Below are positions 1 through 8,340 of a DNA stretch of 27,120 nucleotides, one piece after another (position 1 is the first letter of the stretch; the number at the start of each line of letters is the position of its first letter). Made by a program: the position numbers and the translations under genes. The stretch is taken from NCBI GenBank assembly GCA_002361365.1, contig DEST01000117.1:1-27120 (forward strand), given 5' to 3'. The notes under the pieces are model-generated. The model made no database searches, was not told where the DNA came from, and was given only the letters and a program-made list of their open reading frames with translations. The stretch is from Alphaproteobacteria bacterium UBA3307. Its GTDB lineage: Bacteria > Pseudomonadota > Alphaproteobacteria > RF32 > CAG-239.

Positions 1-998
1 TCTTCAAAAATAACTTCATCCATACGCGAACCGGTATCAATTAAAGCTGTGGCAATTATTGTTAAAGAACCACCCTCTTCAACATTGCGAGCTGCGCCTA
101 AAAGACGCTTTGGACGCTGTAAAGCGTTAGCATCAACACCACCTGTCAAAACTTTACCGGAAGATGGTACAACCGCATTATAAGCACGACCGAGACGAGT
201 TATGGAATCTAAAAGAATAACCACATCTTTTTTAGTTTCCACCAAACGCTTTGCTTTTTCGATACACATTTCCGCAACTTGAACATGACGAGTTGCCGGC
301 TCATCAAATGTTGAAGAAATAACCTCACCTTTTACAGAACGTGTCATATCTGTAACTTCTTCAGGACGTTCATCAATTAAAAGAACCATCAAATACACTT
401 CTGGGTGATTAGTGGCAATTGCATGAGCTATATTTTGCAACATAACGGTTTTACCGGTACGCGGCGGTGCCACAATCAATCCACGCTGACCTTTACCTTG
501 CGGTGAAATTAAGTCAATTACACGGGTTGTATAATCTTTATCACCGCAAATAATATCAAAATTTAATTTTTCTGTCGGATAAAGCGGAGTTAAATTATCA
601 AAATTAACACGAAGTTTTGACTTCTCCGGATCATCAAAATTTATGGTATTTATTTTAGTAAGAGCAAAATAGCGTTCATTTTCTTTAGGTGCTCTTATTT
701 CTCCTTCAACAGAATCTCCGGTACGCAAAGCAAACTTTTTTACTTGTTGCGGAGAAACATATATATCATCGGCACTGGCTAAAAAATTAGATTGTGCCGA
801 ACGTAAAAAACCAAAACCGTCTTGCATAACTTCTATAACACCATCACCACAGATAACGGTATCATCCTCGGCTAGTTTTTTCATAATTGCAAAAATTAAA
901 TCCTGAACTCGCATAGAAGATGCGTCTTCAATTCCCATATCTTCAGCCTGCGTCAAAAGCTCGGTCGGAGACTTACCTTTTAATTCTCTTAAATGCAT
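1..998 (-). CDS. rho: Transcription termination factor Rho (3' end beyond window)
   Basis: Rho is the hexameric RNA-dependent ATPase helicase that ends transcription at C-rich, untranslated RNA. About 332 codons are visible, read leftwards from ATG at 998-996; the family is about 420 residues, so roughly the last 90 are outside the window. Seen: an N-terminal helical segment, the cold-shock-like RNA-binding fold with RNP1 GFGFLR (about 61-66), Walker A APPRTGKT (about 177-184), Walker B region VLLIDERPEEVTDM (about 205-218), and the DSITRLGRAYN stretch. The match is continuous, with no frameshift in the visible part. Upstream is an AT-rich gap of more than 400 bases, with coaE diverging on the other side, as in origin-proximal regions of many alphaproteobacteria. 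Only the truncation by the window edge is unusual. Confidence 0.97.
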   Translation of the reverse strand, partial: MHLRELKGKSPTELLTQAEDMGIEDASSMRVQDLIFAIMKKLAEDDTVICGDGVIEVMQDGFGFLRSAQSNFLASADDIYVSPQQVKKFALRTGDSVEGEIRAPKENERYFALTKINTINFDDPEKSKLRVNFDNLTPLYPTEKLNFDIICGDKDYTTRVIDLISPQGKGQRGLIVAPPRTGKTVMLQNIAHAIATNHPEVYLMVLLIDERPEEVTDMTRSVKGEVISSTFDEPATRHVQVAEMCIEKAKRLVETKKDVVILLDSITRLGRAYNAVVPSSGKVLTGGVDANALQRPKRLLGAARNVEEGGSLTIIATALIDTGSRMDEVIFE

Positions 999-1430
999 AG
1001 ATAACCTTTATTGATTGTTATAAAAAAATGATTATTGAAAAATTCAACGAGATTTTTATATTTAATAAAATAATGATTGTCAATATTTTTTACACAGAAA
1101 AAAATCACTAATAATATTTAAAAAAAAGATTGTTATTATTGTTTATACTTGTGATTTATGTGTATTAAAAAGTTATATATATTTTTATTAACAATTCTGA
1201 TAAAATATCTATAATAATTTTTACAAAAATTCAAAATATTAAAAAAAGGTTAATTTTTTTATAAACATAATTAACAGACTGTGGAAAAAGTTATCATCAT
1301 GTTAATAACTCTGTCTAATATTTTTACAATATGTATATATTTTGCTAATACTTTTGATATATGTAATTTTATACACAATTTAACCTGAATTTGTGTATAA
1401 ATAATATAACCTTTTGTTTTAGGATATAAA
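999..1430. other. Candidate replication origin (oriC) between divergent rho and coaE
   Basis: This gap has no gene and is extremely AT-rich with long A and T runs, as in a DNA-unwinding element. It holds several DnaA-box-like 9-mers. TTATACACA lies at 1369-1377 and its complement at 1392-1400. Weaker ones are TTTTACACA (1088-1096), TTTTCCACA read on the minus strand (1280-1288) and TAATACACA read on the minus strand (1159-1167). Rho and coaE point away from it, and coaE-dnaQ are common origin neighbours in alphaproteobacteria. The same interval must also hold the promoters of rho and coaE. The box clustering is seen directly; that it is the origin is inference, because near-matches to an AT-rich 9-mer also arise by chance at this base composition. 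Confidence 0.45.
1368..1401. repeat. Inverted repeat made of two DnaA-box-like arms
   Basis: Two perfect 11-base arms, TTTATACACAA (1368-1378) and TTGTGTATAAA (1391-1401), are separated by 12 bases. Each arm contains the 9-mer TTATACACA. The repeat ends 29 bases before the coaE start. It could be a paired DnaA site in an origin, or an operator over the coaE promoter. Confidence 0.6.
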
Positions 1431-2009
1431 ATGAAAATTATAGGAATTACCGGTTCAATCGGTTGCGGAAAAACATATCTTGCAAATATTGTTAAAAAAT
1501 TAGGATATGGAGTATATAATCCGGATAAATGGGTGCGCGGACTTTATAAAAATACGGAGTTTCTTAAAATAATACAAAAAAATTTTCCGATTGTTTTTAA
1601 AAACGATGTTTTTGATAAAAGGTCATTAAGAAATTTAGTATTTAATAATCATACGGAATTACAAAAACTTGAGAATATAATACATCCTTTTTTAAAACAA
1701 AAAATAAAATATTATATTCATAAATTTTGCCGTAAAACAGATATTATTTTTTTTGATGCCGCTTTACTTTATGAAAAAAATTGGGATATTTATTGTGATT
1801 ATGTTATTGTTGCAGATATAGATGAGCAAACACAAAAACAAAGAGTTATGAAAAGGGATAATATTTCAGAGTCAGATTTTTATAAAATAATAAAAGTACA
1901 AATTCCTCAAAAAGAAAAAATAAAGCGTGCTGATTATATTGTAAATACCGGAGAATCTGAAAATAAGAATAAAATGCAAATTATAAAAATAATAGATGAG
2001 ATAATATAA
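1431..2009 (+). CDS. coaE: Dephospho-CoA kinase
   Basis: It catalyses the last step of coenzyme A synthesis: ATP-dependent phosphorylation of the 3'-hydroxyl of dephospho-CoA, in the cytoplasm. The 192 residues match the usual family length of about 200. Seen: P-loop GSIGCGKT at 8-15, the substrate-lid region around DAALLYE (about 110-116), and the following hydrophobic strand DYVIVADID with a QRVMKRD segment typical of the family. The start follows a weak AGGA ribosome site nine bases upstream. The stop TAA overlaps the dnaQ ATG by one base (TAATG), so the two are translationally coupled. The first gene right of the candidate origin. Confidence 0.95.
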   Translation: MKIIGITGSIGCGKTYLANIVKKLGYGVYNPDKWVRGLYKNTEFLKIIQKNFPIVFKNDVFDKRSLRNLVFNNHTELQKLENIIHPFLKQKIKYYIHKFCRKTDIIFFDAALLYEKNWDIYCDYVIVADIDEQTQKQRVMKRDNISESDFYKIIKVQIPQKEKIKRADYIVNTGESENKNKMQIIKIIDEII

Positions 2010-2710
2010 TGAGAGAAATTTGTTTTGATACGGAAACAACAGGAACTTCTGCCGAACATGGTGATAGAGTTATAGAAATAGGAGCATTGGAATTAATAGA
2101 CCATATTCCGAGCGGTAAAACTTTTCATGAATATATAAATCCGGAGCGTGAAGTTCCGGAAGAAGCAATTGCCATTCACGGAATTACCAATGAACAGCTT
2201 GCTGATAAACCAAAGTTTTACGAAATTGCACAAAAATGGATAGATTTTGTTGGTGATGACGGTATATTTGTGGCTCATAATGCAAAATTCGATATGGATT
2301 TTACAAACATGGAGCTTAAAAAATGTGGTTTTATGCCATATAATAATGATAGAGTGATAGATACACTTGCAATAGCGCGTAAAAAATTTCCGGGACAACA
2401 TAATAGTTTAGACGCATTATGTAAACGTTTTGGAGTAGATGACTCAGCACGTACTTTTCACGGTGCTTTACTTGATGCTCAGTTATTGGCAGAAGTATAT
2501 TATAAATTAATTTTTGGTGATGGTTCTGCCGGTTTATTTGCTACTGACAGTGTTTTAAAAGCGCAAAAAATAAAATTTAAATCAACCGTAAAAATATTGG
2601 AAAGACATTATGATATTTCAGATTCTGAGCTTTCTGAACACCGTTCTTTTTTAGAAAAAAACATAAAAAATCCTTTATGGCTGGCAGATGAGGTAAAAAA
2701 AGATGCTTGA
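2009..2710 (+). CDS. dnaQ: DNA polymerase III epsilon subunit (3'-5' proofreading exonuclease)
   Basis: This is the proofreading subunit of the replicative polymerase core; it removes mismatched 3' nucleotides. It is a DEDDh exonuclease: ExoI has D7 and E9 in FDTETTG, ExoII has D95 in HNAKFDMDF, and ExoIII has H151 and D156 in HGALLDAQ. At 233 residues it has the usual epsilon length, with a C-terminal tail beyond the nuclease domain as expected for polymerase binding. It starts one base inside the coaE stop and overlaps the next gene by eight bases, so all three genes form one compact operon. An antisense open frame of 102 codons inside it is only a shadow. Confidence 0.95.
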   Translation: MREICFDTETTGTSAEHGDRVIEIGALELIDHIPSGKTFHEYINPEREVPEEAIAIHGITNEQLADKPKFYEIAQKWIDFVGDDGIFVAHNAKFDMDFTNMELKKCGFMPYNNDRVIDTLAIARKKFPGQHNSLDALCKRFGVDDSARTFHGALLDAQLLAEVYYKLIFGDGSAGLFATDSVLKAQKIKFKSTVKILERHYDISDSELSEHRSFLEKNIKNPLWLADEVKKDA

Positions 2711-3968
2711 GTATATAAAAAAAATCAAGCAAATTTATATAAATAAGCAAATGCTTGTTTTATTGTTTCTTGGTTTTTCAAGTGGATTTCCTTTTTTATT
2801 GGTATTCGGTACATTGACTTTATGGTTGAAACAAGCAGGATTAGCATTGGCTGTAATAGGTAGTTTTTCGCTTGTTAAAATACCTTATTCGGTAAAATGG
2901 TTATGGTCACCGATTATTGATAATATTAAATTACCTTTTTTAAACAAACTCGGAAGGCGGCGTTCTTGGGCTATTTTAATACAAACGCTTTTATTTTTAT
3001 CAATATTTGCAATGTCTTGTATAAATCCGGCAGATAATTCCGGTTTAATGGCTGTTTTAGCTTGTATAACAGCGTTTTTATCTGCATCTCAAGATATAGT
3101 TTTAGATGCATACCGTGTGGAATGCTTTGAAAAAAATCCTTCAATGCAGGCTAATGGTGTGGCTATATTTGTTTTAGGTTATCGTCTTGGATTGATTTAT
3201 TCCGGTGCCGGTGCACTTTATTTAGCGGCACTTTATAATTGGAATATAGCATATAAAATTATGTCACTTGGTATTTTACTTGGTTTTTTTGCTATTTTAT
3301 ACACTTCGGAAGCTGTTGTTTACCAGTATCAAAAGCAAAAAAGAACGGTTAAATATTTTATAAAAACATCAGTTATTGAGCCTTTTAAAGACTTTATAAA
3401 AAATAAACATTGGGGTTGGATTTTATTGCTTATTTTTACATATCATTTAAGCAACGCTTATTTTAATCCGGTGATAAATCCATTTTATGATGATATGGGG
3501 TTTACAAAAATAGAAATAGCAAATGTAATGAAGTTATATGGAATGATTGCGGCAATTTCCGGAGGTATTATAGGTGGTTTAATAATAACAAAAATAGGTT
3601 TAAAAAAGGGATTGTTATATTTTGGAATTTTACAGTGTTTATCTACGGTTCTTTTTTCTGTTCAAGCAATATACGGACATAATATGCCGTTGTTTATTTT
3701 GGTTGTAACGGCCGAAAATTTTATATCTGGTATGGCAACAACAGCATTGGTCGCATATGTATCTTCTTTATGTAATAAAGTATATACAGCAACTCAATAC
3801 GCGCTTTTATCATCAGTTATGGGGGCGTCACGCGACATTTTTTCTTCAACCAGCGGAATAGTTGCACAATTTTTGGGATGGAAGTTATTTTTTGTGGTGT
3901 CGGCTTTTATGAGTTTGCCGAGTCTTATAATTATATTATTTTGTATAAAAGAAGAAAAAAATTACTAA
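2703..3968 (+). CDS. AmpG-like MFS permease (muropeptide/anhydromuropeptide importer)
   Basis: It is an inner-membrane major facilitator protein of 421 residues with about 12 hydrophobic segments. Residues about 49-85 read as the AmpG signature: an SLVKIPYSVKWLWSPIIDN stretch, then LGRRRSWAI, then a QDIVLDAYRVE segment at about 130-140. AmpG proteins import GlcNAc-anhydroMurNAc peptides for cell-wall recycling. The start overlaps dnaQ by eight bases, so it is probably co-transcribed with coaE-dnaQ. AmpG homologues often occur in more than one copy and some carry other solutes, so the exact substrate is an inference; the family is well supported. Confidence 0.85.
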   Translation: MLEYIKKIKQIYINKQMLVLLFLGFSSGFPFLLVFGTLTLWLKQAGLALAVIGSFSLVKIPYSVKWLWSPIIDNIKLPFLNKLGRRRSWAILIQTLLFLSIFAMSCINPADNSGLMAVLACITAFLSASQDIVLDAYRVECFEKNPSMQANGVAIFVLGYRLGLIYSGAGALYLAALYNWNIAYKIMSLGILLGFFAILYTSEAVVYQYQKQKRTVKYFIKTSVIEPFKDFIKNKHWGWILLLIFTYHLSNAYFNPVINPFYDDMGFTKIEIANVMKLYGMIAAISGGIIGGLIITKIGLKKGLLYFGILQCLSTVLFSVQAIYGHNMPLFILVVTAENFISGMATTALVAYVSSLCNKVYTATQYALLSSVMGASRDIFSSTSGIVAQFLGWKLFFVVSAFMSLPSLIIILFCIKEEKNY

Positions 3969-4023
3969 AATAAAAATATTACTTGCAAAATAAAATAAAG
4001 TGATTTATCTATAGACTTGCTAT

Positions 4024-4099
<76 letters not shown>

Positions 4100-4101
4100 A
4101 T

Positions 4102-4137
4102 AATAAAAACAGTCACCTTATGGTGGCTGTTTTTATT
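4102..4137. terminator. Strong Rho-independent terminator after tRNA-Thr
   Basis: A 16-bp stem pairs 4102-4117 with 4122-4137, including one G-U pair, around the loop TTAT. A-rich and T-rich flanks on the two sides would make it work in both directions. It starts just after the tRNA CCA end. Confidence 0.85.
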
Positions 4138-4216
4138 GGTATTAGATGATGTATAAAACCCTTGGCAAGAATATTTTATGACAAGCCGCAGATAGGTAGT
4201 TTGATAAATTTTTTAT

Positions 4217-4245
4217 TTGACACTATATTTGTTTTTTATTAAACT
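4217..4245 (+). promoter_or_regulatory. Predicted promoter for the 4296 gene
   Basis: A perfect TTGACA -35 (4217-4222) is followed 17 bases later by TAAACT (4240-4245), a 4/6 match to the -10. The predicted transcript would start about 45 bases before the ATG at 4296. Confidence 0.45.
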
Positions 4246-4295
4246 TCTCTAATAAAAAGAAGTATTTACATTATTATTAACTAAAATATATAATT

Positions 4296-4820
4296 ATGAT
4301 TTCCGGTTTTGATAAATGGTTAAATGATTTGCACTTTATGTTGGCAAATTTACCAGATGTGCTTATGTATTCCGTACTCACGGTAGCAACATTTTTGTTT
4401 GCTATTAGTTTTTGCGTTTCGCTTATTCGGATTTTTAGCAGCTCAATCAAGATGGATATTGCCGGACGCGATGACATTTTACAAGACAAATTGTACGATC
4501 CTTGCAGTTGGTACGACGGCACTTACGAGTTACCGCAAGAAAACATCAAAAAGGCGATGATTTATGCCAATTTGAGCTATCACACCTTCTGGAACGCGGT
4601 AGTTATGTATCGTTATCGACTGTGCGGAGAACCGATTAATCGAATGTATTTCCGAGTAAATCGCTGGAGTAATCACGACTTTCTTCCGTTCGGTTTATTT
4701 ACGACCACCTTCCGCTTTACCATGCTGTATTCGCTATGCTTCATTTGGGGGTATCCGATTTTCTTAATTATTATTCTCATCCGCATGAAGTTATATGCCA
4801 AAAAGCAACCGCTTTATTAA
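4296..4820 (+). CDS. Uncharacterised membrane protein, two predicted helices
   Basis: I do not recognise this 174-residue protein. It has a hydrophobic segment at about 22-47, a polar central part of about 90 residues rich in Tyr and Trp (YDPCSWYDGTYELP at about 67-80), and a second hydrophobic segment at about 138-163, then a short basic tail. The central region would sit on one side of the membrane. There is no clear Shine-Dalgarno sequence before the ATG. It has its own promoter-like sequence and ends at a hairpin terminator, so it is a single-gene unit. Base composition rises from AT-rich at the 5' end to more balanced after about 4400. Function unknown. Confidence 0.75.
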   Translation: MISGFDKWLNDLHFMLANLPDVLMYSVLTVATFLFAISFCVSLIRIFSSSIKMDIAGRDDILQDKLYDPCSWYDGTYELPQENIKKAMIYANLSYHTFWNAVVMYRYRLCGEPINRMYFRVNRWSNHDFLPFGLFTTTFRFTMLYSLCFIWGYPIFLIIILIRMKLYAKKQPLY

Positions 4821-4856
4821 AAAAACTCCGCAAGCCGAACACTTGCGGAGTTTTTT
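4820..4856. terminator. Bidirectional terminator between the 4296 gene and secF
   Basis: A GC-rich stem CTCCGCAAG (4826-4834) pairs with CTTGCGGAG (4842-4850) around a 7-base loop. It is extended by an A run on the left and a T run on the right, so it can serve both converging units. Confidence 0.88.
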
Positions 4857-4872
4857 ATAACCTTACGGAAGA

Positions 4873-5814
4873 TTATTGTACGTTTCCGAACGGATTAACA
4901 TTCTCTTCTTCTTGTGCGGCCTTGCGCAAATCAAACCAGTTCAGAACCGGCACTGATACAAAAATCGAAGAATATGTACCGATAATCACACCCGCCGTAA
5001 TCACAAATGCAAAGCTGTACAGCGCTGCACCACCGAACACGAGCAACGCCAGAGAGGCCAATAACGTAGTTAAGCTGGTCAAAATCGTACGCGAGAAAAT
5101 ATCGTTAATACTCTTATTTAGCAAATCATATTGCGGCATTTTCTTAAACTTTTGCAAGTTCTCTCTGATGCGGTCAAATGTTACCACCGTATCGTTCACC
5201 GAATAACCGGCCAGTGTCAAAATAGCGGCAATCGTAGTCAAACTGAAATCTAAATGGAAGATGGAAAGCAAGCCCACAGTGACAAAGATATCATGGAACA
5301 AACCGATTAAAGCTCCCAAAGCAAAGCGCCATTCAAAGCGGAACCATACATACAAACTGATGGCAACACAGGCAAAAATCGACGCCAGAACACCGGACAG
5401 TTTCAATTCATCACCGACTTGTGGTCCGACAGATTCTATACTTTCAAAAGTATAGTCGCTACCTAAAATTTTCTGAATTTGATTGACCGCAATACGTTGA
5501 CTTTCTTCATCGGCATTATTTGCCTGAGCACGGATAAGCAGCTGATTACCCTCTTTGCCCACAGATTGAATATTTAACTCATCAAGTTTGAGTTCAGAAA
5601 GTTGCGAGCGAACCTTTTCCACATCAGCCACACCGCTTTTGGCGCGCACATCCATCGCCACACCGCCGGAAAAATCAATACCGTAGTTAAAACCTTTCAG
5701 CGTAATGCTGGCAACCGATGCAATAATCAACAGCAACGAAATCACATAACCGATTTTGCGCCACTTCAAAAAATCAATGGTAGTATCTTTTATAATCCAA
5801 CTGAATATTTTCAT
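4873..5814 (-). CDS. secF: Protein translocase subunit SecF
   Basis: SecF pairs with SecD in the inner membrane and uses the proton gradient to pull exported proteins out of the SecYEG channel. It has 313 residues, a normal length. Seen: first helix at about 21-40, the GIDFSGGVAMDV motif (about 45-56), the periplasmic P1 part, VGPQVGDEL before helix 2, and five more helices between about 138 and 288, including the conserved YSVNDTVVTFDRIREN (about 204-219). An AAGGA ribosome site lies 11 bases before the ATG. It follows secD by 18 bases, so yajC-secD-secF is one operon, ended by the terminator at 4820-4856. Confidence 0.97.
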   Translation of the reverse strand: MKIFSWIIKDTTIDFLKWRKIGYVISLLLIIASVASITLKGFNYGIDFSGGVAMDVRAKSGVADVEKVRSQLSELKLDELNIQSVGKEGNQLLIRAQANNADEESQRIAVNQIQKILGSDYTFESIESVGPQVGDELKLSGVLASIFACVAISLYVWFRFEWRFALGALIGLFHDIFVTVGLLSIFHLDFSLTTIAAILTLAGYSVNDTVVTFDRIRENLQKFKKMPQYDLLNKSINDIFSRTILTSLTTLLASLALLVFGGAALYSFAFVITAGVIIGTYSSIFVSVPVLNWFDLRKAAQEEENVNPFGNVQ

Positions 5815-5832
5815 TTCTTTATTCCTTTTTTA

Positions 5833-7383
5833 TTATAATGGTAACTTTGTCGGTTTATATTTGGCAAGCCATGCTTCAACCATCAAACGGCTGACCGTAA
5901 CTGATGTAAACATTGATGTAATTATACCGATGGTTAAAGTAACGGCAAAACCGCGCACCGGACCGCTGCCGAAATAGAACAATACCGCAGCAGCCGCCAA
6001 GGTTGTCAGGTTAGAGTCGACAATCGTACGGTATGCTTCGGTAAAACCTACCGTAATGGCATCGCGAATTGAACGACCGTGATTAACTTCTTCTCTGATG
6101 CGTTCAAAAATCAAAATGTTGGCATCAACCGCCATACCGATGGTCAAAATGATACCGGCAATACCCGGCAAGGTCAGGGTTGTTCCCATAAAGCTCATAA
6201 TACCGAGCATAATAGCCACGTTCAAAAACAGAGTGATATCAACCATCAGACCGAACAGGCTGTATGCCAATATCATAAAGATAATAACCGCAGCAAATCC
6301 TACAATTGACGCCGTAACACCGGCTTTAATCGAATCCGCACCCAAGCCGGCGCCGACGGTTCTTTCTTCCATCACTTCAAGCGGAGCCGGTAATGCACCG
6401 GAACGCAGCAGCAAGGCCAAATCGTTGGCACTTTTGGTGGTAAAGTTACCGGTAATAATACCGCTGCCGCCGGTAATCGGTGAGTTAATATTTGGTGCCG
6501 AAATCACCTCATTATCTAAAACAATAGCTAATCTTTCATTAACATGATTACTTGTTACTTCAGCAAATTTACGTCCGCCGATAGTATTAAATCTAAAACT
6601 TACTACAGGATTAGCTCCATCAAAAGTTACGCGCGCATCGGTTAAATTTTCACCACCGACAACAGGTTTACGAATAATAACATATTGTTCGCCTTCAGAA
6701 CCGCTGATTAAACGCGAAGTTTTGGCAATTTTACCGCGTTTTGCCTGCATCACATTAGTTGTTTCATCAACCAAATGAAAATCCATTTTTGCGGTTTTAC
6801 CAAGCAAAATCTTAACACTTTCCGGATTCTGTACTCCCGGCAACTGAACCAAAATACGGTCTGAACCCTGTCCTTGAATAATCGGCTCTTTTGTGCCGAG
6901 TTCATCAATACGGCGACGTACAATGCTGATGGATTGGTCAATTATGCGATTTTTCAACACAGCCATAGCCTGCTCATTATAATTGATTGTCAGTAGACCT
7001 TCACCGTTTTCATCTTCGGTTACAACCAAACCTTCATCAAGTTTTCTAAAGGATTCTTTTGCTTTATCGCGAGCGTTGAAATCGGCAATTTTTACCATTA
7101 CTCCATCTTTAGAAGATTTCAGGTCTTGATAACGCATTCTGCGTTCACGTAACGATTGACGCACGGAATCTTCTAAAGTAGACATCTTGTCACGCAAAAC
7201 ATCGTCCATTTTAACCTGCAACAACAAGCTCGAACCACCTTGCAAATCTAATCCGAGATTTACCGGTTGCCACCATTTAGGCAATTTTGTTTTATCCGGA
7301 ACAAAATTAGGCACAGCCAAAAAAATTCCGGTAAGACAAATTGCTATAATTATCAAAATTCTATTAAGTGATAATTTATACAT
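5833..7383 (-). CDS. secD: Protein translocase subunit SecD
   Basis: It is the larger partner of SecF in the Sec export motor. It has 516 residues, in the usual bacterial range. Seen: first helix at about 8-25, LGLDLQGG at 43-50, a large periplasmic region to about residue 340, then VGAGLGADSIKAG and five C-terminal helices with the ANILIFERIREE motif. An AGAGGA ribosome site precedes the ATG. It follows yajC by 25 bases. The base composition changes inside the gene: the C-terminal half (below about 6480) is clearly richer in G+C than the N-terminal half, although the reading frame and the family match are continuous. Confidence 0.97.
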   Translation of the reverse strand: MYKLSLNRILIIIAICLTGIFLAVPNFVPDKTKLPKWWQPVNLGLDLQGGSSLLLQVKMDDVLRDKMSTLEDSVRQSLRERRMRYQDLKSSKDGVMVKIADFNARDKAKESFRKLDEGLVVTEDENGEGLLTINYNEQAMAVLKNRIIDQSISIVRRRIDELGTKEPIIQGQGSDRILVQLPGVQNPESVKILLGKTAKMDFHLVDETTNVMQAKRGKIAKTSRLISGSEGEQYVIIRKPVVGGENLTDARVTFDGANPVVSFRFNTIGGRKFAEVTSNHVNERLAIVLDNEVISAPNINSPITGGSGIITGNFTTKSANDLALLLRSGALPAPLEVMEERTVGAGLGADSIKAGVTASIVGFAAVIIFMILAYSLFGLMVDITLFLNVAIMLGIMSFMGTTLTLPGIAGIILTIGMAVDANILIFERIREEVNHGRSIRDAITVGFTEAYRTIVDSNLTTLAAAAVLFYFGSGPVRGFAVTLTIGIITSMFTSVTVSRLMVEAWLAKYKPTKLPL

Positions 7384-7408
7384 TTCATTTTCCTCTTAGT
7401 TTTAAGTG

Positions 7409-7735
7409 TTATTTTTTGTTAATAATTTCATCATCAACAACAGCACCGACAGTCATTTTATCGACACTGATTTCTACATTAGGTGCAATTTCGAGTGTCA
7501 GCTTATCATCTTTGATTTTTTTTATTTTACCGTAAATTCCGCAACTCAGCAGTACTTTATCCCCTATTTTTAAAGCATTAACCATCAGTGAATGCTCTTT
7601 TATTTTTTTCTGTTGCGGGCGAATCAGAAAAAAATAAAAAATAAGTAAAATCAGTGCCAACTGAATAAAAGTTCCTCCCAACGGACTCATTTCCGTTGCC
7701 GCTTCAGTCGCAGCATAAGCATTATGTATAAACAT
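7409..7735 (-). CDS. yajC: Sec translocon accessory subunit YajC
   Basis: YajC is a small inner-membrane protein that associates with SecDF. It has 108 residues with one helix at about 22-38 and the typical FFLIRPQQKK boundary, followed by the cytoplasmic domain with LKIGDKVLLSCGIYGKI, the conserved core of the family. A strong GAGGAG ribosome site lies eight bases before the ATG. It is the first gene of yajC-secD-secF. The promoter must lie in the gap it shares with the divergent zinc-ribbon gene. Confidence 0.95.
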   Translation of the reverse strand: MFIHNAYAATEAATEMSPLGGTFIQLALILLIFYFFLIRPQQKKIKEHSLMVNALKIGDKVLLSCGIYGKIKKIKDDKLTLEIAPNVEISVDKMTVGAVVDDEIINKK

Positions 7736-7772
7736 ATTTTTTCTCCTCTATATAAAGCATATAGTATTATGT

Positions 7773-7788
7773 AGGTATGTTTATACCT
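7773..7788. repeat. Small inverted repeat in the yajC divergent promoter region
   Basis: Arms AGGTAT (7773-7778) and ATACCT (7783-7788) surround GTTT. It sits 37 bases upstream of yajC, where an operator or -10/-35 elements would be expected. The arms are short, so chance is possible. Confidence 0.3.
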
Positions 7789-7896
7789 TTTTTGCAAGAT
7801 AAAAAACTAAAATTTCAAGTTATTAACGTAAAAAACAAAAAATATAAGCCTTGCTTTTTACTAAAAAAACTCGTAAATCATATTCAGAGGTGTAGA

Positions 7897-8298
7897 ATGA
7901 AAAATTTTTATTGCTTTTATTGTCAACAAGATGTTAAGCCGCGCGGATTATGGAAAATTCGTTTTTGCCCGAAATGCAAGCATTTTATGACTGATGATGG
8001 CGAAGGCTTTTATAAAGTTTGCGATGTTTGCGGTGCTAATTTACCGGCAAATGCCAAAAAATGCTTACGTTGCAATCATATTTTTGCAATGGAAGAAGCA
8101 ATGGAACAATATGGTTTTCATCAATATGTTTTTGAAAATTCTTGGATTGGCTGGTTGTTGGCTGTTGTGTTGTTGTTTGTCAGCGTAGTTGCAGCATTGG
8201 GAATTTTATATGTTTTATTTTATTTTGTAGCTGCGGTAATATTGGTGGCTTTAGTTGTATTGTTGTTTAATATGCTGAGAGCTTGGCTGCATATTTAA
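7897..8298 (+). CDS. Membrane protein with double zinc ribbon, function unknown
   Basis: The likely start is ATG at 7897, after the ribosome site GAGGTG; an open frame 40 codons longer has no ribosome site. The 133-residue product has four CxxC pairs: C6/C9 with C24/C27, and C42/C45 with C56/C59, the arrangement of two zinc ribbons. Residues about 84-128 form two hydrophobic helices. Such proteins place a zinc-ribbon head in the cytoplasm on a membrane anchor; binding partners cannot be read from the sequence. It diverges from yajC and converges on the antiporter gene. I do not recognise a named family. Confidence 0.8.
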   Translation: MKNFYCFYCQQDVKPRGLWKIRFCPKCKHFMTDDGEGFYKVCDVCGANLPANAKKCLRCNHIFAMEEAMEQYGFHQYVFENSWIGWLLAVVLLFVSVVAALGILYVLFYFVAAVILVALVVLLFNMLRAWLHI

Positions 8299-8340
8299 TC
8301 ATATTACAGTGATTTCAGCAAATGATGATATAAGACTACC

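Noticed and set aside
4736..5206. 156-codon plus-strand open frame overlapping the 4296 gene and secF
   Set aside because: It crosses the terminator at 4820-4856 and is antisense to the conserved SecF sequence.
7777..7896. 40-codon N-terminal extension of the zinc-ribbon protein
   Set aside because: No ribosome site at the earlier ATG; GAGGTG sits before the ATG at 7897, where the first CxxC begins.
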